From positions 1-5,547 of the forward strand of contig JANWJI010000165.1 of assembly GCA_025449515.1 (NCBI GenBank): a DNA stretch of 5,547 nt, read 5' to 3'. A model generated the notes under the pieces. It made no database searches. It saw nothing but the letters and a program-made list of their open reading frames with translations, and was not told where the DNA came from. The position numbers and the translations under genes were made by a program. The stretch is from Nitrososphaeraceae archaeon (GTDB lineage Archaea; Thermoproteota; Nitrososphaeria; Nitrososphaerales; Nitrososphaeraceae). Each line of letters starts with the position of its first letter. Position 1 is the stretch's first letter. This document shows, one piece after another, positions 1-5,517 of this stretch.

Positions 1-631
1 GACTACTGTCAATTATGGATTCAATATTATCTGAAGAATCAGTAATAAGTGGTAAAATGGGATCAATGTTTATGCAACAACGTATGCCAAAATCAGTAAA
101 CTTATTTATTACTTCGAACATTGCAGACGCAGGGGGCGTGCCTGGTTCAATACATCTTCTTATATTTTCATCAGATGTAGTTATTGACCACACTATAACA
201 CAATTATCTTTGTATTGTTTATGTAATTCCAGATCTCTTTTTATGATAGTCGACTTTGTAAATACGTAGTAAGGAAAATTATGATTCTGCAAAACCTCAA
301 TGCATTTTCTTGTCAGCTCAAACTTAACTTCCGCCGCTTGATACGCATCTGTTGCAGAAGATATCATTACAGGATGTATTTGTTTTTTGAATTTCCATAA
401 TTTTAGCTGCTTCTCTAATATTTGTGGAGAGTTACTCTTTGCATATACTCTATCATAAAATTCAGGAGACCATTCATATGTAGCATAGCAATAACCACAT
501 CTATGCTGGCAGCCTTGATACGGATTTATGGTCAGCCCTTCATAATCTCTTACAGTAAATGGATGAAGAATCATCTTACTTTCTTTTAATTCAAATTCAG
601 GTGCCCTATTCAGATTATACCACAAATTCAT
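1..631 (-). CDS. Radical SAM protein, spore-photoproduct-lyase-like (SPL) family, 3'-truncated by window edge
   Basis: The minus strand is open from an ATG at 631 to the left edge, giving 210 residues; the C-terminus lies outside. The cluster motif C-x3-C-x2-C is seen as C41-QHR-C45-GY-C48 inside 'INPYQGCQHRCGYCYA', the signature of radical SAM enzymes, where the three cysteines bind a 4Fe-4S cluster that cleaves S-adenosylmethionine. The following 'SSATDAYQ', 'LTRKCIEVL', 'FTKS', 'WSITTSDENIRRCIEPGTPP' and 'INIDPILP' blocks fit the SPL/COG1533 family (family knowledge). The family includes bacterial spore photoproduct lyase, but archaeal members lack a proven substrate, so DNA repair is only a possibility. 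An in-frame TAA lies just upstream at 659-661. A second ATG at 574 (residue 20) is an alternative start, still before the cluster motif. No Shine-Dalgarno site is visible. Only a weak TTTAAC-like element lies about 30 nt upstream. The protein is presumably cytoplasmic. The gene is divergent from the acyl-CoA synthetase, with about 600 bp between them. Confidence 0.92.
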   Translation of the reverse strand, partial: MNLWYNLNRAPEFELKESKMILHPFTVRDYEGLTINPYQGCQHRCGYCYATYEWSPEFYDRVYAKSNSPQILEKQLKLWKFKKQIHPVMISSATDAYQAAEVKFELTRKCIEVLQNHNFPYYVFTKSTIIKRDLELHKQYKDNCVIVWSITTSDENIRRCIEPGTPPASAMFEVINKFTDFGIRCCINIDPILPLITDSSDNIESIIDSS

Positions 632-905
632 TGGAATAGAAGTGAATGCTATTGCCAGTTAAAGCTGAAATCCCGTAGGGGAGAGGGGGAAGACGATGAA
701 AATCGGAATTGTCGTTGTCGATAATGATATCTATAACATAATAATACCGATGGACTTATGAACAGACGTAATGTATTTACTTTCAAAACGCTTAAGGGAA
801 CAAAACCATCGAATGCATATTTCAAACATATATGATAAATTCGAACAAGAAAAAAGTAGCCGGAAAAGGGCTCTGTCAACTCTTCGTTTTACACACAACT
901 CTTTG

Positions 906-1132
906 CTATTGGATTCCTATCTTCGCCCCTGAATCTTCATTTTGATCGTTAGGTTGCCTGTCAATACCGTTTTAGGAATATATCACTAGCGACTTGAGCA
1001 TTATTTTTTCTTCTAACAATTCTAACCATGTCTTGACTATCTTATTATGACTTGAACCTTGATTGATTTTTCAACTGTCATTCCTATAAGATCGTCAGAA
1101 TTCCCTCTAAGCTTCGACTCCTCTATTATCTC
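906..1132 (-). pseudogene. Possible decayed small gene, frameshifted and stop-interrupted
   Basis: On the minus strand the frame from 1132 to a TAG at 1039-1037 reads about 31 residues, including 'EESKLRGNSDDLIGMTVEKS' and then 'IKVQVIIR'. From 1043 the neighbouring frame continues with 'KIVKTWLELLEEKIMLKSLV' and then 'IYS', up to a TAA at 974-972. The same frame goes on past that stop with a polar tail ('NGIDRQPNDQNEDSG...') to a TAG at 908-906. The charged/hydrophobic pattern and the way the pieces line up in order look like one small protein with a one-base frameshift and a nonsense codon. No start codon is obvious: a TAA lies immediately upstream of 1132. I cannot name the family. It has the feel of a small helical archaeal protein, but this is an impression. 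A chance arrangement of open frames remains possible. Confidence 0.4.
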
Positions 1133-1200
1133 TTATTTACTTTTAACTAATATTGGAAAAAGTGCGGTGAGTAGTTTTAACAAGAAAGCTGTGACTACTA

Positions 1201-1233
1201 TCATTATAAACTGATAGATGATAGATAATAATA
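1201..1233 (+). promoter_or_regulatory. Promoter and tandem 7-mer repeat of the acyl-CoA synthetase gene
   Basis: ATTATAAA at 1203-1210 is a good archaeal TATA box, centred about 27 nt before the TTG start at 1234. That spacing places transcription initiation at or next to the start codon, so the mRNA should be leaderless or nearly so, which agrees with the lack of a Shine-Dalgarno site. Directly after the TATA box lies TGATAGA twice in tandem (1212-1218, 1219-1225), which could bind a regulator between TATA box and start. The 9-mer CTGATAGAT at 1211-1219 recurs behind the TATA-like box of the gene at 4415-5416. Confidence 0.55.
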
Positions 1234-3192
1234 TTGTCTATTGATGGGATAAATACAGAACATGAACCCTTTAAGAAAAGTAACAGTAGCAATAATAGTA
1301 ATATTTTACAGTTTATGAAAAAATATCAAATTGCTACTTACCAGCAACTTTTAAAGAGATCTGTCGAGAACATAGAATGGTATTGGAATGCAGTAAACGA
1401 AGACCTCAGTTTAGAATGGTTCCATAAGTATAATCAAGTTTTTGATTCATCAGAAGGGTTTCCAAGAACAAAATGGTTCCTAGATGGCAAATGCAATATA
1501 GTTTACAATGCAGTTGATAAACATGCTAAAAGTCATCCTGGCAAGATTGCTTATATTTTCGAAAATGAGAGAGGAATTAGTAAAAGAATCTCATATCAGC
1601 AGTTGGCCAATGAAGTAAATTCTCTGGCTACTGCTTTGAAACATGCAGGTGTAAAAAAAGGGGATGCCGTTGGGATATATATGCCAATGATCCCAGAAGC
1701 TTTTTTTTCAATGTTTGCCTGTTCTAAAATAGGGGCAGTACATACGACTGTGTTTTCTGGCTTTGGCAGTCAAGCATTATGCTCAAGACTTCGAGATTGT
1801 AACGCACAAATATTAATTACCGCTGATACAATGCAACGAAAATCCCTACATATAGACCTTAAAAAGAGATGGATTAAAGCATTAGAAGAAACGAATATCT
1901 CAAAGGTAATCACTGTTGGGAAAACAGATAGTTACAATAATATGGAAATAATCACCTATAATGAATTCACCAAAAATTACTATGGAATGCCTTGCGATAC
2001 CGAAGTCATGAACTCTGAAGATCCTCTTTTCATACTCTATACTTCGGGCACAACGGGTAAACCAAAAGGAACTGTGCAAGTACATGGAGGATATATGGTT
2101 GTGTCCGCACAACAAACGTCTTATCTTATTGATATGAAACCCCAGGATGTGTTATTTTGGTATGCAGATATCGGGTGGATAACTGGCCAAACATGGGTTG
2201 TTTATGGCAGTTCTCTGATTGGAGGAACCGCGTTAGTATATGATGGTCATTTAGATTATCCTGAGAATGACACATGGTGCAAATTAATTCAAAAATATAA
2301 AGTGACAATATTTGGAATGGCTCCTACAGCAATAAGGAACTTTATGAGAGAAAGTATGTCGTTGGATAATTACGATTTTTCTTCATTAAGAATTCTAGCT
2401 ACGACCGGTGAACCGATAAACAAGGAAGCATGGTTATGGTACTTTGAAAATGTAGGAAGAAAACAATGTCCAATAATTAATCTATCTGGAGGTACAGAGA
2501 TCGGAGGAGCTATACTTAGCGCCTCACCAATTATTTCGCTTATGCCCTGCACAGTGGGATTTCCAGTGCCTGGATTTGATGCAGATGTTTTTGACGATAA
2601 AGGTAAGCATACTGCCCATGGTTTTCTTATCATTAGAAAGCCTTGGCCTTCAATGAGCAGAGGGATATTAGAAGACTGGAATAGATTTATTGAAGCATAT
2701 TGGTCAAAATATGGCAATGATATATGGTATCATGGGGACATCGTATTTGTTGATCCTATTGATGGTTTATGGTATATTTTGGGTAGAGCAGATGATATAA
2801 TCAAGGCTTCAGGACATAGAATAGAATCTGCTGAAATAGAAGGCGCTATTTCGTCTCATTACGCAGTTGCAGAAGCTGTAGTGATTGGAATGCCAGACAA
2901 GATAAAAGGAGAATCAGTAACTGCATACATAGTCTTAAAGAAAGTATCTCCCTCTCCTAAAGATATGGAAAAACATTTAAAAGACGAAATCATAAAAATC
3001 GTTGAAAGTTTAGTTGGAAGATTTGCTTGTCCCAAATATATTATATTTGTAGAAGATTTGCCTAGGACAAGAACTGGAAAGCTCGTTAGACGAGTAATTA
3101 AGGCAAAAGCATTGGGAGAAAATATTGGTAATCAAGATCTATCAATTATTGAGAATCCAGAATCACTAAAGTGTATTAGGACACTCATATAG
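1234..3192 (+). CDS. AMP-forming acyl-CoA synthetase, acetyl-CoA synthetase type (ANL superfamily)
   Basis: This 652-residue protein should join a carboxylic acid to CoA through an acyl-adenylate, using ATP and releasing AMP and pyrophosphate. Visible are an ACS-type N-terminal segment (about 24-95), the large adenylation domain with the P-loop 'YTSGTTGKPKG' (269-279), 'GWITGQTW', 'GMAPTAIR', 'GGTEIGG' (419-425) and 'WYHGD' (498-502; D502 expected to hold the ATP ribose), the hinge/C-terminal 'GRADDIIKASGHR' (517-529), and 'RTRTGK' with K616, the catalytic lysine that acetylation silences in many relatives. Length is that of acetyl-CoA synthetase (about 650). The acetate-limiting Trp of the bacterial 'WWQTE' motif corresponds to G419, and the CoA-contacting 'RGGK' region is 'QRKS' (201-204). 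The acid used is therefore uncertain: acetate, propionate, 3-hydroxypropionate or larger. The start is TTG at 1234: a stop lies at 1222-1224, and the next ATG (1315, residue 28) would cut into the conserved 'NILQFMKKY' block. It is likely transcribed alone. Confidence 0.9.
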   Translation: MSIDGINTEHEPFKKSNSSNNSNILQFMKKYQIATYQQLLKRSVENIEWYWNAVNEDLSLEWFHKYNQVFDSSEGFPRTKWFLDGKCNIVYNAVDKHAKSHPGKIAYIFENERGISKRISYQQLANEVNSLATALKHAGVKKGDAVGIYMPMIPEAFFSMFACSKIGAVHTTVFSGFGSQALCSRLRDCNAQILITADTMQRKSLHIDLKKRWIKALEETNISKVITVGKTDSYNNMEIITYNEFTKNYYGMPCDTEVMNSEDPLFILYTSGTTGKPKGTVQVHGGYMVVSAQQTSYLIDMKPQDVLFWYADIGWITGQTWVVYGSSLIGGTALVYDGHLDYPENDTWCKLIQKYKVTIFGMAPTAIRNFMRESMSLDNYDFSSLRILATTGEPINKEAWLWYFENVGRKQCPIINLSGGTEIGGAILSASPIISLMPCTVGFPVPGFDADVFDDKGKHTAHGFLIIRKPWPSMSRGILEDWNRFIEAYWSKYGNDIWYHGDIVFVDPIDGLWYILGRADDIIKASGHRIESAEIEGAISSHYAVAEAVVIGMPDKIKGESVTAYIVLKKVSPSPKDMEKHLKDEIIKIVESLVGRFACPKYIIFVEDLPRTRTGKLVRRVIKAKALGENIGNQDLSIIENPESLKCIRTLI

Positions 3193-3196
3193 GGGG

Positions 3197-3204
3197 TATA
3201 AATA
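3197..3204 (+). promoter_or_regulatory. TATA box of the integrase gene
   Basis: TATAAATA is a near-ideal archaeal TATA box lying five bases after the stop codon of the synthetase gene. It is about 33 nt before the TTG at 3234, so transcription should begin around 3225 and give a leader of only a few bases. This argues that the integrase had its own promoter and was not a cistron of the upstream gene, although the gap between the two is only 41 bp. Confidence 0.6.
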
Positions 3205-3233
3205 TTTGCGTATGCTACAATAAATAGGAAAAA

Positions 3234-3764
3234 TTGGCTCGGGCACTCAATAGCAATACTATCTCAGCGGCTACCGAATTATCAATGAAGCAGGAACCCT
3301 ATCGCAACTTTATCACTAGTCTCGATAGCGAGGATACTAGAAGGACATATAGAGAGTCGCTGACACATTTCATGAGATTTTTAAATGTTGAGACATATGA
3401 GGATTTACTAAGATATGCTTCTACAAAATTAGCAGGCCTGATAAGAGACTTTATTATTCATATGAAAGAGGATAAGAAATCCTCACCGGCTACCATCTCG
3501 GTAAGAGTAGCGGCAATAACCCATTTTTATGAAATGAATGATGTTACTCTGCATTGGAGCAGACTCAATAAATTTAAGGGTAGGTTTCGAAATGTAGTAG
3601 AAGACCAACCCTATACAAAGGATCAGATAAAAAAATTAGTTAAGGCCGCTCCTCTTCGTGACCAATGCATTATTACACTAATGGCCTGCAGCGGAATGAG
3701 ACGCGGCGCTATACCGTTACTCAGACTGAAGGATATAGATAGAATAGAAAACACGGATTACTAA
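3234..3764 (+). CDS. Integrase N-terminal fragment (core-binding domain and start of catalytic domain)
   Basis: This 176-residue piece holds the helical SAM-like core-binding domain (about residues 20-115: 'YRNFITSLDSEDTRRTYRES', 'THFMRFLNV', 'SPATISVRVAAITHFYEMND'), then a linker and the first part of the catalytic domain. 'ACSGMRRGAIPLLRLKDI' contains the first catalytic arginine, R156. The start is TTG at 3234, chosen because a TAG at 3225-3227 closes the frame upstream and the TATA spacing fits. ATG at 3285 (residue 18) is an alternative that keeps the whole domain. The last three residues (TDY) follow the frameshift region and are probably not native. The fragment could in principle still bind DNA core sites without catalysing strand exchange (inference). 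Confidence 0.75.
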   Translation: MARALNSNTISAATELSMKQEPYRNFITSLDSEDTRRTYRESLTHFMRFLNVETYEDLLRYASTKLAGLIRDFIIHMKEDKKSSPATISVRVAAITHFYEMNDVTLHWSRLNKFKGRFRNVVEDQPYTKDQIKKLVKAAPLRDQCIITLMACSGMRRGAIPLLRLKDIDRIENTDY

Positions 3765-3772
3765 AATTCAGG

Positions 3773-4438
3773 GTGTACAAGAATGAGCAAGAATCCTACA
3801 TAACCTATTGTACTCCAGAATGTACCGCACTAATCGACCAGTATCTGCGTTGGCGTGAAAGACTAGGCGAGAAATTCACTCCCAACACGCCATTATTTCG
3901 GCAAACATTTGATACTATAACACAGATAAACCAGCCCAAGCCAATGCGTCCGAAGGGGGTCAGCGGAAGAATAAACAAGTTACTGGAAGAGTCTGAGATT
4001 AGAATACCTGTTACCGGCAGTACTAATTCAGGCAAGACGGAATTAATGGAGACTCACGGACTACGCAAATTTTATAAGACTACCTGTATAAACGCAGGAA
4101 TGCATCCGCTATACAGCGAATACCTAATGGGTCATCGCTCCGGTCTAACCAAGTCATACTTCAAACCAACTGATCAAGAATTACTAGAGGGAAATGATAA
4201 AGCTCTTGGTTACGTAGCCGCCATTAACGATCTAACTATAAACGAAGAGTGCCGCTTGCATAAAAAAATTGATGAACTAACCAAAAAGAAGAATGAAATT
4301 GAAATTATGGAGGTCAGACATGCTGAAGAGATCAAGGGAATGCGTGATCAAATGAGTCAGATTTTGACAATGATACAACATAACCCAAAATTAGCAAGAG
4401 TTAAGCCGGAAGCATTAATAACTAAAATGACAGAATAA
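3773..4438 (+). CDS. Integrase C-terminal catalytic fragment with coiled-coil tail
   Basis: Reading from a GTG at 3773 gives 221 residues, but this is probably an internal Val codon of the original gene, not a true start; the frame is open from 3743. It contains the probable catalytic Lys in 'VYKNEQESY', then 'HGLRKFYKT' (H95, R98), 'LMGHRSG' (H121) and the nucleophile Y129 in 'KSYFKPT', the expected order of a tyrosine recombinase active site. A 'CTPEC' motif lies near residues 13-17. From about residue 160 the chain is highly charged and heptad-like ('HKKIDELTKKKNEIE', 'RHAEEIKGMRDQMSQILTMI'), a coiled coil, ending in 'NPKLARVKPEALITKM'. I associate this tail with thaumarchaeal integrases. 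Its last 24 bp overlap the antiparallel gene at 4415-5416. No promoter or ribosome site of its own is visible. Confidence 0.75.
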   Translation: MYKNEQESYITYCTPECTALIDQYLRWRERLGEKFTPNTPLFRQTFDTITQINQPKPMRPKGVSGRINKLLEESEIRIPVTGSTNSGKTELMETHGLRKFYKTTCINAGMHPLYSEYLMGHRSGLTKSYFKPTDQELLEGNDKALGYVAAINDLTINEECRLHKKIDELTKKKNEIEIMEVRHAEEIKGMRDQMSQILTMIQHNPKLARVKPEALITKMTE

Positions 4439-5416
4439 GATACAGGAAAAGAATATACGATCCAATTTATCAAATATACTTTTATTTCCTCGCATTTGGT
4501 CAAACTCCGTGGACATGATAGAATCGAGATCATTTTGAATGCTAGGCCTAGTGGTATAGTCTTCTGCCATGCCATCGGCCAATCCTTCTATATCATTGGG
4601 GTTAATTTTCCATTTGTACGTTGATGATTGAGATAATATTCTCTGTCTGGCCATTTCAGTTGATATGATCTTCAAAACAAAATTTGATATTGGTTCGATT
4701 TCCTTCTTTATTTCATAACGGTCCAATCTGCTTAATGCATCTTGTATTCTTTCCTTTATCTCATCTAGTTCTGTTACTACAGATGAAATAAATGCGTTCT
4801 GACCCCCGAGTGTTACATCACCAACAGTTTCTGAAATTTTAATTTGCATCTGATATAACTTTGAAAAGATAGTAAAGTTCAATAGTTCTTTAGTGTATTT
4901 GTCTTCAATTGTTCTTGACCAAACCATGGCTAACCTAAGCATATATAGTCTCATCGTATCGAATAAGAATAGAGTAGTATCAAAGATTAATTCATATGCA
5001 ACATATAATGGTTCTCCATGGTATTGCGAGTATTTCGGTTTCAGCAGCCTTTTTCCTGATTGCCATCCTTCAAGTTCTCCTTTTACTTTCTTTAATAAAC
5101 TGGGATAAAGTTCTTCAAATTCTTTTAGTTCCTTTGAGACTGTATACAGAGGATTGTCTTCTCTAACATAAAACATTTTATTTCTGGCTTTCTTATGCGA
5201 TTTCTTATCCATAATCACCTTTTTCCTTTTCAATTTTTTTAGGATTGTAAATAATCTTCTTCGCCCAATTTCCCTTTCTTCTTCTGCCTTTTCTAATTCA
5301 TTTTTCATAATAAACTCAGCAGTACAGCCAGGGTTGTTTAGTATAAAATCTACAATCATCTGACTGTAGCGTTGTTCATCGAATTTCGTAATTCCATATG
5401 TTTCCTTAGATGTCAT
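4415..5416 (-). CDS. Hypothetical protein with predicted N-terminal winged-helix domain
   Basis: This 333-residue protein is not one I can name. Residues about 14-88 look like a winged helix-turn-helix: helix 'RYSQMIVDFILNNPG', a second helix after 'CTAEF', a basic recognition-like helix 'GRRRLFTILKKLKRKKV' (51-67) and a basic wing 'IMDKKSHKKARNKMFYV' (68-84). This suggests DNA binding. The rest is mostly helical: an amphipathic/hydrophobic stretch at 137-168 ('YELIFDTTLFLFDTMRLYML...', not clearly a membrane span) and a coiled-coil-prone segment at 215-245 ('ELDEIKERIQDALSRL'). There is no signal peptide and no catalytic motif. It may be an orphan regulator with a helical sensing or dimerisation domain (inference). 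The ATG at 5416 is well placed behind a TATA-like box. The last eight codons lie antisense over the integrase end, and the final residues ('IFFSCILFCHFSY') are hydrophobic and cysteine-rich, unlike the rest, as if the original stop had been lost. Confidence 0.72.
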   Translation of the reverse strand: MTSKETYGITKFDEQRYSQMIVDFILNNPGCTAEFIMKNELEKAEEEREIGRRRLFTILKKLKRKKVIMDKKSHKKARNKMFYVREDNPLYTVSKELKEFEELYPSLLKKVKGELEGWQSGKRLLKPKYSQYHGEPLYVAYELIFDTTLFLFDTMRLYMLRLAMVWSRTIEDKYTKELLNFTIFSKLYQMQIKISETVGDVTLGGQNAFISSVVTELDEIKERIQDALSRLDRYEIKKEIEPISNFVLKIISTEMARQRILSQSSTYKWKINPNDIEGLADGMAEDYTTRPSIQNDLDSIMSTEFDQMRGNKSIFDKLDRIFFSCILFCHFSY

Positions 5417-5486
5417 TATGGATTAGTTTCCTAATAGTATCTATCTATCAGGATAGTTATATTCTCTACGTGGTACATATAAGTAC
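5417..5486 (-). promoter_or_regulatory. Promoter region of the winged-helix gene with short dyads
   Basis: Read on the minus strand, AATATAAC (5463-5456) is a TATA-like box about 43 nt before the ATG, which would leave a leader of roughly 20 nt. Around it lie three short dyads: ATTAG-4-CTAAT (5422-5435, within the predicted leader), CTATC-2-GATAG (5445-5456) and GTAC-ATATAA-GTAC (5473-5486, with one mismatched pair, itself TATA-like). Because the gene product probably binds DNA, self-regulation through one of these is conceivable, but the arms are only 4-7 bp and AT-rich DNA makes such dyads often. Confidence 0.4.
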
Positions 5487-5490
5487 AATA

Positions 5491-5517
5491 GGAATTACCC
5501 GGGACACACGGGAATTA
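5491..5517. repeat. Short GC-rich dyad with flanking 7-bp direct repeat
   Basis: AATT-(A)-CCCG (5493-5501) faces CGGG-AATT (5509-5516) across a 7-base loop, an inverted repeat of 8 bp with one bulged base. GGAATTA also occurs directly repeated at 5491-5497 and 5511-5517. It is the most GC-rich spot in an AT-rich region and lies about 75-100 bp upstream of the winged-helix gene. It could be an operator, a hairpin ending a transcript from beyond the right edge, or chance. Confidence 0.35.

Larger units (their letters stand above)
632..1233. other. Intergenic region between divergent genes, no intact convincing gene
   Basis: About 600 bp separate the divergent radical SAM and acyl-CoA synthetase genes. 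The minus strand at 906-1132 carries protein-like but broken reading frames, annotated separately. The plus strand has only two short frames (696-761 and 771-932, same frame, separated by a TGA) behind a purine-rich stretch at 676-693. The minus frame 649-879 is open but has an unconvincing composition and overlaps the radical SAM upstream region. A 6-bp inverted repeat AGTAGT/ACTACT (1170-1175 and 1194-1199) sits just before the synthetase TATA box. I see no tRNA, no clear C/D-box RNA and no terminator hairpin. The length and the fragments fit a decaying gene position rather than a compact archaeal promoter region (inference). Confidence 0.6.
3234..4438 (+). pseudogene. Tyrosine recombinase/integrase broken by a single-base frameshift
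   Basis: Two adjacent frames together make one phage-type/XerC-like integrase. Restoring one base near 3755 gives a continuous protein of about 401 residues, a normal length for this archaeal family, reading '...LKDIDRIENT' into 'GLLKFRVYKNEQESY'. Frame 1 ends at TAA 3762-3764. The second frame is open from 3743 after a TAG at 3740-3742, so the break lies within 3743-3761. The first catalytic Arg is in the first piece; Lys, H-x-x-R, the second His and the Tyr nucleophile are in the second. Neither piece alone should be active. No strong slippery heptamer (X-XXY-YYZ) or downstream structure is evident at the junction, so a mutation or a sequencing error is likelier than programmed frameshifting. 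Function in the intact state: site-specific integration or excision of a mobile element. No flanking att repeats are seen. Confidence 0.8.

Noticed and set aside
15..269. Plus-strand open frame of 84 codons
   Set aside because: It is antisense to the clear radical SAM gene and has no protein-like motifs.
830..860. TTCGAAT T-loop-like sequence on the minus strand
   Set aside because: The flanking bases cannot pair as a T stem and no acceptor or anticodon arm is present.
649..879. Minus-strand open frame of 76 codons
   Set aside because: It begins with TTG, has no recognisable motif, is low-complexity serine/proline-rich near the end and is not in a likely operon position; probably chance.
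1133..1204. Minus-strand hydrophobic 23-codon frame (starts 'MIVVTAFLLKLL') just upstream of the decayed gene
   Set aside because: It overlaps the synthetase promoter, ends in a stop right before the remnant, and T-rich DNA readily gives hydrophobic peptides.
1900..2717. Three minus-strand open frames inside the synthetase gene (1900-2115, 2126-2308, 2370-2717)
   Set aside because: They are antisense shadows of a well-supported coding region.
3741..3766. Programmed -1 frameshifting in the integrase
   Set aside because: The AGAAAAC at 3746-3752 lacks a slippery P-site triplet and no strong stem follows; recoding is rare for this family.
3805..4035. Minus-strand open frame within the integrase
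   Set aside because: Antisense shadow; the opposite strand carries the integrase catalytic domain.
3193..4438. Attachment-site repeats around the integrase
   Set aside because: No tRNA gene fragment and no long direct repeat was found in the window; an element boundary could lie outside.
4357..4575. Minus-strand 72-codon frame over the integrase/hypothetical junction
   Set aside because: It overlaps two better supported frames and has no promoter or motif.
4893..5108. Plus-strand open frame inside the winged-helix gene
   Set aside because: Antisense shadow without motifs.
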